Below, one piece after another: positions 1-11,578 of a stretch of DNA of 64,000 bases. The translations under genes were made by a program, and so were the position numbers. Source of the stretch: Marsupella aquatica (lineage: Eukaryota > Marchantiophyta); contig OZ316894.1 of assembly GCA_973895155.1 (NCBI GenBank), forward strand, positions 12,710,001 through 12,774,000, read 5' to 3'. Numbering within the stretch: the first letter of the stretch is position 1; every line of letters begins with the position of its first letter. Below the pieces are notes generated by a model. The model saw only the letters and a list, made by a program, of their open reading frames with translations, searched no databases and had not been told where the DNA came from.

Positions 1-1370
1 ATGTTGAGGTAGCTGAAGCACAATTGTTTCAACTTAGGAGAAGTAAAAATTTTCCCTCTCTGGGCAGCCATGTATTCTGACAAATGCTACAGTGTGTGAG
101 GGTACAGCAATCGAGAGCTGGGACCACAGGGACAACGTGAAAACCTTCAAGCAATGTGCAGAATGTGGGAGTTTCTCGCACTGTGCTCTCAATCTTTGTT
201 GCAGGTCTTGATTGTCGACAACCTGCAGGAGCGCATGGGAGGGAATGTTTCACATGAGCATCAATGTGCAATGTGTGGCATCCTGTGGCCCGTTGATTCA
301 GTTTGGCAGGCCAGGGAAATCAAATTTAGCGCCTGCCAAATTGCCCAAAAGTGGTGGCGGGAAACTGCTTTTGGTGGCACCCATAAATCAATTTTGGGAT
401 CCGGAGGACAGGTGCAAGCAAGAAATTGGTGTCGGCCTGGAAAACAGTCCAATATGGCGGTCCGGGCCCATTTAGTGACCACTGGTGCAGTCGCTCTAGG
501 TAGTGCAGTTGCCACTTTAAGTAGTGAGGCTAGCAGCCACTATAAGTTGAGCTAACTATATTCATAACATTCTCCACTGGCCTTTCCACAACATTCTGAT
601 AACCGGAAATGTCTACAAAGGGCCTGGTTGAGACGCCCCAGTGATGTTTTTGACAAACTTTTTCATTTGTTTGCAATTTTTTTTTTCCTTCAGCCTTGGA
701 GAAGGGGAATGGCTATCAGATTCCCTATCCAATGGAAATGTGATAAAAAATGATTCTGGTATATTTTTGGTTTGATCAAGATCTAGTAAGTATACTGGAC
801 TAAGCCATCAATGTGAGGGAGGGCATTGTGTCAAAGGTGTAAAGAATTTTATTCTCCAAAGCCTTTGAACAAGAACAAAGAAAAGAGACAAGAACAGTGG
901 TGAATTTTTTCAAATCAAGCAGAGGATACTCGGAGTAAGAAACGGTTAATCTTGGGTGACTTGGTGGTATGGCAGCAGGGAGCATTGTAGCGGTAGTCAT
1001 AGAGATAACTGTTCTAGGAACACCGGCTTAGTTAATGGCTGGTATGTTGTATGTCGACAGTTTTAAATAATATGATTATCGTTCTGATTTTTCGTTGAAA
1101 AAAGAGTTGGAATCTGAGAAATAAAAAATTTGAGAATTAAACAGCCCTCAGGTAAGACCATGATAATTTCATTGCAGCAATCAACAACTTAAGGATGTCT
1201 CTCCTATTGGCCGTAGGTTGTTACATCGATAAAGCAGTAACAGGCATGGTTGGCAAATCAGAATTCAACCAATCTAACATGACATCTCACCCTGGGACAA
1301 AATCTGCAACACAAAGCTATATGCAGAGCCTGTGCCTCTTCTGGAACTAATCACAGAGCCACGTTTAATA
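1..1370. other. no gene recognised; 3' flank of ARP7
   Basis: This stretch contains short overlapping open frames on both strands (the longest about 130 codons at 154-555, plus strand), but none resembles a known protein or shows a convincing exon structure. It ends at the stop codon of ARP7, so its right part should hold the ARP7 3' UTR. A GGCGGGAAA word near 354-362 matches the core of an E2F site, but no promoter is evident beside it. Confidence 0.4.
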
Positions 1371-4300
1371 TCAATAGCATTTTCGATGAACAACTGTGGG
1401 CCCTGTCTCATCATATTCAGCCTTCGTGATATGCTGATTCTGAGGAAAGACCACTTTCGCCAGAATTGCCCCGCCCATCCATGCGGAATATCTCATGGTG
1501 TTCTCTGGCATATATTCCGGAGGCTGTCACCCAAACCATAAAAAATGGCCATTAGAAACTAACAGGTTCACGACAGTGCCCACAAAAACCCTAGTTTCGA
1601 TGTAGCACTCGGAAACAAATTCGGATTAAGATTTAAAGAAAAATAATTATTCATCCACATCATAGGAGAGAAGTTCATTTGCAGAAATGGTCTTCTACTA
1701 GAACGCTTGCTGTCTCTTAGAATGACTGTAGCAGGCATCTCAACTTAAGATTAACAATCCTCTTCTGACATACAGCTCACAGATGCCCTCTCGTTCACTC
1801 AACATGTACATCCTAACTGAACTTTGAAGTGCAGTTCACGATGTATGCAGACAATATATTGGAATTGAACTGCACACCTAAAAGAGAAAGCGTTCAAATT
1901 ACCTTAATTAAAGTAGGCCTAACTGATGGAGTCCCAAGCACAGAGGCCTCCTTTTGAAAGCGTGCCTCAAAACCTGTGAGATAATACATAGATAGTGCAA
2001 CATTCATATTATAGCAAGATTTTGTCTATTAAGAAAGCTTCCAGGCTACAGATGGACTTCCCTGACCTTTTGGACAATTCAGCAAAGGTCAAATTTGCGT
2101 ATATTACATGGCATGGTGATTCAAAAGGCCTGCTGGCTAGCTGTCAGGTGCTTTACCCGGCTGTTAGAGATCCTTAAGCATATGTTAAAATTCAGAACTT
2201 GTACCTGACATCGTTGAAGTGCCCCCACAAAGTACGATATTTTCCACAAGCTGCCTCTGATTTTCTGGAGGGAGACAGAACGAAACACTCCGAAGCATTT
2301 GCTCTACAATACTATAATCGTCCACACCGAGCAACGATGGCTGAAATAAAGCCTCACCGATCGTCAATCGTTCTCTTCCTATGGAAATTACCTGCAGCCG
2401 GTATATGAGAATGATCAAATCTTAGGCATTTCAATTAGCATATCATCTCTAAAGTGAAGAAATCAAAGACTAGAAATACTTCGACTGACGGCTGTCCCTT
2501 TTCTTGAAACACCAACGCCATCTTTGCAGAAAGAAACCCTGCTTGTTGGGTTTCCACTGAAAGAATATGAGCATGCAAAATAGTAAGAGTCGATCCATTT
2601 GCCAGTTGTTACAACAAGTGCCCAATATCTGTGTAGGCACAGTTTTCATACCAAACTAATTCGTAAATGGACATTTGGCGGCAAGGTACTGTGTATGGCG
2701 CATGCACGCAGATCCTCGGGACAATGAAGAAAGCTCCACACTTTGTTTGCTACTCCTAGCACCTACCACAGAAAGCATTTACCTGGCCGTCCGGCAATGT
2801 ATGCTCAATGGAATCGCAATCTATACTTGAGTCGCTGTAAGCAGTCTGGTCGTCTGATACGGCTCCATATAACTCTTTGAGCCGCTCGACAGCTGGAAGA
2901 TTGAACTTGACCCCAGGATGGGCTCTTTCTAACTCCTTAGCAAGAAGAAGAGTAAGATCTTGGCCACCCAGCTCAAATCTTTTCACTGCGTTGTGCTGTA
3001 CAGTTCCTTCCCATACGGGAGCAATGTCTGTGGAAGACAAACACAAGATGGACGGCGTTGCAGACCTTTCATCAGGCTTTTATGAATTTACCTGCAGAGC
3101 AAAAACTTTGCTGCTTCAGGTAGAACAAACTCTATCGTTTACTCTCCCTGGGTTCGCAAATCCTAAGTGACTTGTACGCTCCGAACTTAAAGATGCAGAA
3201 AAACTGCATTCAAAATTTTCTCAAAATGTGGAACAAGCAACAATTACATAAAACCAGCGATTGCCAAAGATTATGACTGTTTGAATGGCTTTCTCAACAA
3301 TCTTCCAGAGAAACCCTAGAGCTAATCCAACAACCACATCTAAAAGTACCTAATCACATAGAAAACCAGAATGATGAGATTCATTTCTAATTTGCGCATA
3401 TTTAGCATCATTCATTTGCAATGTTGAGATAGGAGATCAAATTAGCTTTCATCGAAGCCTCTTTAAGAGCCGCAACTAGAAACTGTTATACTTACCAATT
3501 TTCCCGTGGCCAATATCAACAGCAACACCAGTTATACGTCCCATTGCATACAACGACAGTACTGCCTGTTCTACAGCATAAAGACCTGCCACATTGAAGC
3601 TCTCGAACATGATCTGCACCATTTTCTCCCTTGCCACCTGTACCACAATGCAAAGCACCAATTGCTTTGACTCTCAGTGACAATCGTAGCGTATTACTTT
3701 TAAAACTATTTACAATGCAGAGAAAAGCGCAGACAACTAATAGGTTCAATGTGGAAATATTGGCAATCTGTGAGTAGAGAAAAACCAAACCCGTGCTCCT
3801 TTTAGTAAAGACCCACATATTTGACACTCATTGAAGCCAAAAATCATCATCCACAAAATAGCGAAGCAACAGAAGCATGGCACGTGAAGGAAGTAAAAAG
3901 GACCTTAGGTGTCAAAAGAGCTTCCGCGATGAGGAGTTGGCCCTCACTGCCAAGCTCCCAGCCAAGTCCTGTGTACAATACATAACGCCAAAGATCTTCC
4001 ACTGCGTCCCAGTCTTTCACCATGCCCCTCTCGATGGGATTCAGGGTCTCCTCGAATTCATTCACGTCTAGTATCTTCGCATTCGAATCCTCCATCGCAG
4101 TAGCGTTGGTCATGGCCGTCCCGATGACCTGAAAACAAGAAACATCGCGGTGACGATGTTCAGGGCAAAGCCCTCATTCTACAGAGAGGCCAGGAGAAGT
4201 GAAAATTTTAAGGGAGGGCATTAAGTAGCAAGCAAGCCAGAAGGCAATGCTTACATTCTTCAAGACAACATAAACGAAGATGATTTCAAATGTCTAGAGA

Positions 4301-4458
4301 GTAACTACAGTTTGTACGCGAATACGAAAAACGGAACATCGACAGGCTCACAACTCAATTTCTCACGTTTGGTTCCTTACAATGGAAGGATCACCGTCTG
4401 GCTGCGCGAATCCTGCTTTCAAAAGACAGGAGCCAGGGTCCACCACTGCTGGCTCCAT
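1371..4458 (-). CDS. ARP7: Actin-related protein 7 (nuclear ARP), 7 exons
   Basis: Nuclear actin-related protein. The ARP7 family works with ARP4 in plant SWI/SNF-type chromatin remodelling complexes (family knowledge). Exons on the minus strand: 4381-4458, 3904-4128, 3496-3637, 2783-3027, 2205-2391, 1903-1973 and 1371-1523. Every junction is GT-AG with consistent phase, giving 366 residues, close to the roughly 363 of Arabidopsis ARP7. The start is the ATG opening [10 protein letters not shown], which matches the family's N-terminal phosphate-loop strand. Later landmarks are [70 protein letters not shown] and the C-terminus VVHRKCY. The whole actin fold appears present with no stop or frameshift. 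Exon 1 has only 26 codons and is easily missed. I know of no better alternative than ARP7. Confidence 0.93.
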
Positions 4459-5811
4459 GTCTGCTGCGTACCGCCAGTCCCCTTCTCTGCCAGTTGCTGT
4501 GTGTCGACCCTTTTACGAATAAGAGCAAACAGGAGCGGCCGGAGACATCCAGTCCGTCTTTGAGCAGAAGTTCTCCTGAGATGTCGTGAGCCAAAGCATT
4601 TTTTTGTACATACAGCACAAAACACAAGGAACAGATTCACCTCTTTGACTTGAGCGGGGGATACAATTATTATTAGACCGTTTTTTAGTAACGTATCTCT
4701 ACAGTACCTAACTGAGCTTTTATAAGCGTGTCACCAAACTATTTTAAGTCGTGAGTTGACCCCCACTTCGTATATGGGGTTTTCTTAGCTGATATAATTA
4801 ACCTGAGGTCATTGGCCATTGGTTAGCTGTCACATGGCAAGGCATGATTGGCCCCACCTTATCCCGGCCGGTTATGCCCTAACCAGGGCCAGGATGTTCT
4901 TGTTTGCAAACTGTGGGAGTGTAGAGCTGGGCTCCCTCACAATTTCAAAGCCAGCCCTGACCCCAGCTCATTCCAAAATTGCAGGCCTGACAACAATGTC
5001 AGACGACAAGGTCTTCCCCTCTGCAACCCAGATGACTTTTAGGGCCCAACAATCCTTACATCAAGAGTGTTTGGCCTCCACTTTCCTGAAGGGAAAATGC
5101 CTTCAAGTTTACACAGTTTCTCTGTAAACAAAGCGTCAGCCACATTTGGGCTTGCAAGGTAAGTATCTAAAATGTCCTCCACCTAGCTCTTGTTGGTATT
5201 TAACTCTAGTGCATGATTAGGTTAATTAACTAGGGTGCAACTAGTGGAGAGGGGTTATAACATGAAGGAGCACTTCATTGTGCTTACACTAGAGATCAAT
5301 CTTCAAGAAATGGAGACCGGAGAGAGAGAGAGAGGAGAAGAATGCGCATAGGTCAACTTGAGAGTTTGTCACACTATTAATGGTGGATGTGCTAGATTGT
5401 GCTTAGTGATTTCTTCTCTGGCTGTGGATGCAGCTCAGATGGGTGAACCATATATCTCTATGTCAACTGTATATTGTATACTGGTTCCATGTGATGTTGT
5501 GTTGTGCAATATCTTCCCAACAACTATGGCCTCTGCATCCCCTGTTGTTTGATGATTAATATTTGCAGCTGCACCACGGTCAAAATCCAAGGAGGCTGAC
5601 TGTCTTAGATCAAGATGACAAGGGGACTCAGTAGGTTCACCCCTAGCCAAAGGGTCCTCACCACAGCAAAAAGTGCTGCACTAATCAAGCAGCAGTCAAT
5701 CGCACTAAACAACATCCCTGAGCTTTCTCACAGGTGGAAATTGCATCTTGTGTTACATGATTATTGTTTTAACCATTGTGTTATCAAGTCAATATTGTTC
5801 AATGATAAGCC

Positions 5812-6057
5812 TGAGTTTAGTTTCTATATCCAGGATCCGGGATACATAATTCTATTGACAATAAGGAAGATTTACAAGTTGAAGCTCGCTTGAGTTCAGT
5901 TTCCATCTCCAGGATTGATTCAGGATGTATAATTCTATTAATGTTAAGGAAGAAATTCAAGTTGATCGAAGCTTGTTTGAGTTTAGTTTCCAAGTCCATG
6001 ATCCAGGATGTGTAATTCTATTAATGCTAACAAAGATTTACAAGTTGAAGCCAGCAT
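5812..6057. repeat. three imperfect ~80-85 bp tandem copies
   Basis: Three units each begin like GAGTTTAGTTTC, continue with a CCAGGAT..ATAATTCTATT core and end in a variant of TTCAAGTTGA. Units start near 5812, 5893 and 5979. They differ by substitutions and small indels, so the array is old. No coding meaning is evident. Confidence 0.75.
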
Positions 6058-6999
6058 GGACCATGACACCCTTTGCACCTCCACTAGCTGACATCCTTCT
6101 GGTTTCCATATTGTTTTTAATTGCAAGTTTTGACTAAGTGGAATCTCCCTTCCTTCAAAGCTATTTTGAAAGATCTTTCCAAAGAGTCTAACCTGCTACA
6201 GTAGTCTTCATGAAGAATTGAGAAAGTATGAATTTCTAAAAAGTATTCAATACCATACGTTGTGCCTTCAAAAGAACTTTGTGCTTATGAAAGTTTTTGA
6301 GAAGCTAACTTCCATTGAATAATCCCCTCTGTATTCAATTGAATGGACTTGGGGGTCACTGATATTGGGATAGTTAGAAGCTGGTTGAAAAGATCTTTCA
6401 AATAAGCCTAATATATTCAAATTGAGTTGGGAATTGAGAGACATACAAACTTACAAACATAAGTGTCTCGTTTCTTGCTACATTTGACTACTAAATCACA
6501 TTTCACTCATGAAGACGATCTTGGTTTCATTTGGAATCCATGGACCCCCCAAAATAGCCCTCACACTTATGCTGCCCTCCAATTTCATCTAAGTGTGACT
6601 AGCTGTGAACTAACCCCACTGTTGGGTGAAATGTGTGTAAAACGAGATGACACCAATAGGATGTGAGCCCACAACCTGGCCTGCCCCATTCAATTGGTTT
6701 ACAAGTGCACAGGAGTTCAGCAATTTTTGGACTGCTTTGCGACCAGTATTCAACTCAACACTAGGGTCAAGCACAGGCGACTTCATAGCAACTAGTATTT
6801 AACTCAATACTAGGGTCAAGCACAGTCAAGCATTGCCTCTTGGCTCATCAATGCTAATCCACATTATTTAGCTGCAAGATTGATTAGGGATGAGACACAA
6901 GACTGAGGCTAATCAATGCAATTAAAGCCATTATGACACTGCCTGCTGCCCACTTTTTGTGATGCCTGTGTTAGGTTAAATACTGGGCACAAATCCCTT

Positions 7000-7140
7000 T
7001 GGTCACCAACTGCCTCTGCGCTGCATGGTAAAGGAGCCACTGGGGCCAGGGAGGTCTTGAGTTCAAATCCTGCCGGCAATGAAAGGTTTTGTCATTCACC
7101 CGACCCTAAAGTGGGGTTCATTCATATCCTCTTGACACTC
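7000..7140 (+). repeat. tRNA-like (SINE-like) segment
   Basis: The words AGGTCTTGAGTTCAAATCC at about 7052-7070 resemble a pol III B box. A weaker A-box-like stretch lies about 30 bases upstream. No tRNA can be folded from it. It resembles two other B-box segments in this window (21.4 kb and 23.2 kb), which suggests tRNA-derived retroposons. Confidence 0.35.
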
Positions 7141-7539
7141 CAAAAAAAATCTGGACTCGCCCGGTCTGGTATGCGGGCAGCGCGCTGAGTACGGAGGCTC
7201 TTAATATGCCTCAAGCTTGAGTTCCGTTCTGAATCAAGATTGCCTTTCACCCTAAACTCGAAGAGCAAGCTGGCAGTTCCCCTTACAGATGCTGGACCCA
7301 CTTGAGATGCATGATTATGTAAGATGTACAAGGCCCGGAGGGGGTCCAGGGGATAGAAGGGAGGTTCCTCTTCGTCTGCCTCAGACAGAGGCAATGCTGT
7401 TGATAGAGAGAGAGCCTCCTCGCCTCAATCCTGAAATCTAATAGGACCCAGAGCAGTTTTTCTTCTGGCGAGCAAGACTAGTGAGAAAATCAGACAGGGA
7501 CTTGGGTGCATAACTCTGAAGCAGGATCCACTAAGGCTT

Positions 7540-8060
7540 TGTGCACTAAGGCTTACAAAGAAGACCTAATACCCAGCAGCTTACAGTGAAAAAGTAATAG
7601 CAAGAGAATGTGAAAGCCGGAAATGCGACCATAAAATATATAACAAAGTGCCAAAGGGCAAAAAAGACCGAACTGGGAGACATGATCCCAATGGCAAAGC
7701 AGCCCAATGAAGGGGAGGAAAGGAGGGGAAAGGGCCTCAAGAAATCCAAATGGTCCAACAAGCCAATGGGTCCTCAACCAAAAGCCAACGAAGGAACAAA
7801 GTCAAAAAAGTAACCTACAAAAGAAGCCTTGAAGGCTAACACCCTACTGAGCGGAGACCTAAAATGCCTGGTAGAGCTCCGGAGTAAACTGCATAGGAGA
7901 GTTACAAAGCGGAACCTGGCAAGAGGCCTTAAAACCAACTGCCTTGGCCCTACTAAGGTGGGTGAAAGCCTGGGCCCGCTGAAGAGCCACAAACACCAGT
8001 TGTTGAAAAAAGGTGGTGAAGATAGATAGGGATGAAAGTTCTCCTCTCAATATTAAATAC
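7540..8060. repeat. member of a dispersed repeat family (copy 1)
   Basis: Shares recognisable blocks with 55440-55740 (same orientation), with 51030-51075 (inverted) and with 51690-51830. Diagnostic words are CCAAAGG.CAAAA followed by AACTGGGAGAC.TGAT, AATGAAGGGGAG and AGTAAACTGCATAGGAGAGT. It has no intact reading frame and is probably a degenerate retroelement or LTR fragment. Confidence 0.55.
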
Positions 8061-9458
8061 TACACAGGCTCAAAGCGACTAGTGGAAGGTAGGATGGGGA
8101 ACACCAAAAACCTCATGGACAAAAGGGTATAAAAGATACTATAGTAGCAAACTCTATACCATGAAAGCATACTTACCCAACTCTGAAAGAACTTTCCCTT
8201 GCACGAAATAGCAATTCTGCTGGTGAATTAGCTGATAGACAGCCGACAGCTCGCCTTTCTGTGGAGGACTCTTACAATTCTCTATGCACTTTGAATGAGA
8301 AGAAGAAAAAGTTGTAAAGAGGGCAAAAGTTAAAAGGGCGGTGGAAGTCCCAAGTGCTGGTCCAAGTCCGTCACCAGGCTGTCAGCAAAAAGAAAACGTG
8401 GCCAAGAAATGTTTGAACAAACGATCATCTTCCGACAACTGTACTGCCGTGACCGCGATTGCAGAGAGTAACCGAGGAAATTTTACTTCAGCAAAATCAT
8501 ATAGGTCGTATTTTGCTCGCGACATAGGTGGATCATCCCCCTCGTCATCTTGATCTGTGTCTCTCCCAATGACCTCCCTCTTGTTATCACGTAAACAGTG
8601 CGCTCATGGGCACTCATTCTGCAATTCAGGAAGCTTCGTTCAGGAGCCCAACCGATGGGCACGGCTCTCCGAATCGACGTGGTAAGTATTATTCTGTACT
8701 TTGATCAATTATTCAATGGTGTGAAGTCAGAGTGGGGGTTAGAGGCTGGGATTTGTAAGGTGCTAGACGATACTGTAGTGAGGATCCAGGGCTTGGAGCG
8801 GGAAATGTTTTATGAGGGAAAAACGAAGAACGCTGAGAGATTGAGAAACCAAGGATCTGTGGGAGAAGGGCATAGAATTTGTTTGTGACGCATGAGGAAA
8901 TCTGGTAGGGAAGCACGACTTGAGAAAGGAGAAAAAGGAAAGAAAAAGGTAGAATTCGATTCGTAGGTGAGAAGAGAAACCAGTAGGCAAGGCCCCGCAA
9001 CCTTTTACAATTTGATTCCGTGATCCAACCGAGATTGAGAGACACCCGGACATGCTGTCTTGACGAGAGAAACCAGAGTGCGAGGAGCTATCTGTATTTG
9101 ATCTAGCTACCTTCTCTGGAATTCTCAAACTTGCTTGCAAACACTTAATGAGGCTCCGTATTACACCAGCAATTGCATATAAGGGATGCTTGGGTCTAAT
9201 GTCTCTTTTGTTCCAAGGTTTATTGTTTTCCACCTAAAATATTTTTAGGTTCCTGGATATGAGTTTACCAGGATATGAAATGGAAATTGAGTCTAAGAGC
9301 TTTTTACCCTCAAAAGCTTTGCATCGATGTCCCGGGAGGATAGACTTCCCATTTTCCGGCGGGGTAGGCTGGGGACTTCTCTTCCACGCTGGAAGTTCGG
9401 AAAGTTGGTAATTTTTTGTTTGCGCAAGCTCAGCCGGATTGGGGCGCAACTGAATACC

Positions 9459-9638
9459 ATGATGGCTGGGATGTCGATTCCCCTGGTTGGCTTCCTGGTA
9501 TTCTGTACTCTGATGGTCTCTTGTGCGGCTCTTCAACTAGAGACATCCGAATACACTGTGATTCATGAGGACGTTGATTTTGAACTTGAACTGTAGAATG
9601 AGACGGTTTGGGGTGGGGCGAAGTTGAAGGCGTGTTGA
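9459..9638 (+). pseudogene. SOUL/HBP heme-binding protein, 5' fragment with nonsense codon
   Basis: The open frame starts with two in-frame ATGs (9459, 9462), then a signal-peptide-like stretch (IPLVGFLVFCTLMVSCAALQ), then ETSEYTVIHEDVDFELEL and TAG at 9594-9596. Plant secreted SOUL proteins have a hydrophobic leader followed by a segment of the form Y-[ET]-V-x-H-x-x-x-x-[FY]-E-[IV]-R-x-Y-[NR]-x-T-V-W. Reading through the TAG gives NETVWGGAKLKA, which continues this family segment, so the stop sits where the family has tyrosine. A second stop (TGA) follows 13 codons later. The remaining ~150 residues of a SOUL domain are not found downstream. Most likely a truncated, decayed copy; an unrecognised intron is possible but less likely. 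Confidence 0.55.
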
Positions 9639-11578
9639 TCCTTCAGTCGTGCCTCCGTTCTTGGATTCCACAAGTGTGTCTCTCTTTCATCCATCGATTG
9701 TAGTCTTCGTGCTAATACATTTGTCTTCCTTTTCGTTCATTAGTCAGTAAAATTGATGCCACCAACCAACTACAATGCAGTAATTGTATAGTTGTTGTTT
9801 AAGTGATAGCAGCCTGTCTCCGAGATGAATGTGGTGCCTCAGAGTGCACGGGTTGGTTTCTGCAAATCCAAAAAAAATCCTGTGGAGAGAGGTGAACTGA
9901 AAAGTTTCTGAGATAATGTTGTTGACTGGCTCTTTTAATGAATGGCTCGTTTGACCAGTCGTGATTGCAATCTGTATTTGTCCTATCCTGGCCCATGCTG
10001 CAACCGGGATAGGACAATGGCCAATGCCTCTAGATTAGGAGATCAAAGTGATTTTAATAATTTATAATCGGACATCTACGCGGGTGTTCGATCCTGGAGC
10101 CTTTGCAACACGATGCCCAAACCTTTTCTTTCAAGGTGCCAGATGATTTTGTTTTACTCCCTTTGTTTCATTTTTACTGCATGAAGCCTACCTGTCATCC
10201 CTGCAGACAGCAACTCTAAAAGCTGAGGGCCTACTAAAGATCAGTTTTGCAATGGCCTCGCATGATCCATCCAAATTAGACCGATTATTTTTCCAAACCT
10301 CTATCGTCTTCTCCTCTCAATTTCCCTGCCTTGCTTTTCTCGCTCGCCCTCTTGAGAGATCTTCGTGTAGTTTTAGTGTGTATTCTCTCTTATTTGAAAA
10401 CTAAATGATCTAGTAGCAGTAACCGATCGGTCACTGCGGGACGTGTGAATTGTCTTTCCATGACCACACCACTCGTTAAGTTCATTGAGTGTTGTCATTA
10501 TCTATGGTTGGAATTATGCCATCTTCTCGTAACTTAGGTCAAGAATGATCGATAAAAACTAGCTCCTCAAGGACCTACTTAGTCACTTTTTTTCCTAAAC
10601 CCTAAACCCCAACACGTACCAAGAATAGTTCAAGTGACTCACTTAAAGTCATGAAAGTGAGAGGACAAAGTTCAGAGCCTTTCATGTTTTTGCCACCGTA
10701 TATATAAATTGAAGTGACAGACCGACGAGAAAAGAGGATCAAACAATAGCGTATCGAACGGACAAAGATTGAATGAGAAAGGCATTTGACAGGAGTTTCT
10801 ACCCTCGCTTACAGTATGTTTAACATTTGTGTCACAAGTCAGATCCTGAATGGCATTCGAGAGGACTTTTTACCCTCGCTTAGAGTATGCTTCAATTCTG
10901 TCACAAGACCCTGAATGACATTTTGAGAGGAGTTTCTACCCTCGCTTACAATACGTTGGAATTCTGTCATAAGATCATCTCGACCTTCGACGTTTCAGCA
11001 ACCTCATTCTGAAATCTCCACGTTGTTTGCTTGCCGAAAAGTTAAGACTGGGTGAACAATGTCGAGTAATCGAATATGGAGCGCCAGAGCACGCTGACTC
11101 TATTTGAGTCGAAACCTTGCCAACGCTAGCCACCGGTCGAATGAGAGTTGGACCCACATTTTGGGCACACCATGTATGGTACAAAGCTCGAGACTCCTTA
11201 ACGTAGGTGAAAAAAAAGGCTGTCATAAGACAATCACGAAGGCTCCGTTATATGCAATTCACAGGTTCTATACATTCTCACATATTCCAGTAAATGAAAA
11301 GCTGCTTATCTCGATGCCTTGCAAAACTGCTCTTGATTGGTAACCTTGAAGGCTACACTTGGTGGAGCTAGCTATTTATGCACAACTCTGACAATCCATG
11401 GACGATTCCATATTTGATCAATAGGACTCCACATATCTAGAGCATTTATCTTGATATAATGTCACCTCACGATTCCATTCTGAATGCCATTCTACGAAGG
11501 AATTTAATATCAGAAGGATTCAAAATAGCTGATGGGACGACATTCAGGCTGGGACAGGACGCCGATTGATTCAGTTTT
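9639..11578. other. intergenic, no gene recognised
   Basis: AT-rich DNA between the SOUL remnant and the 3' end of the atypical E2F gene. It holds an interstitial telomere-type word (CCTAAACCCTAAACCCC near 10594-10611) and a three-unit tandem repeat (listed separately). The E2F 3' UTR should lie at its right edge. Confidence 0.5.
10771..10980. repeat. three imperfect ~70 bp tandem copies
   Basis: Units start near 10771, 10847 and 10911. Each contains a GGCATT or GACATT word, GAGGA.TTT.TACCCTCGCTTA, and TTCTGTCA.AAG. Divergence is moderate. No open frame spans the array. Confidence 0.75.

Larger units (their letters stand above)
4459..9458. other. intergenic, repeat-rich, no intact gene seen
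   Basis: About 5 kb between ARP7 and the SOUL remnant. It should hold the ARP7 promoter at its left edge. The rest is AT-rich DNA with a three-copy tandem repeat (5812-6057), a tRNA-like SINE candidate near 7.0 kb and a member of a dispersed repeat family near 7.5-8.05 kb, listed separately. An open stretch at 8317-8553 and an ATG-to-GTAAGT segment at 8606-8682 could be exons of an unknown gene, but nothing supports this beyond the open frame. Confidence 0.4.

Noticed and set aside
154-555. 133-codon plus-strand open frame
   Set aside because: Overlapped by frames on both strands, no known motif, no splice or start context. Treated as chance.
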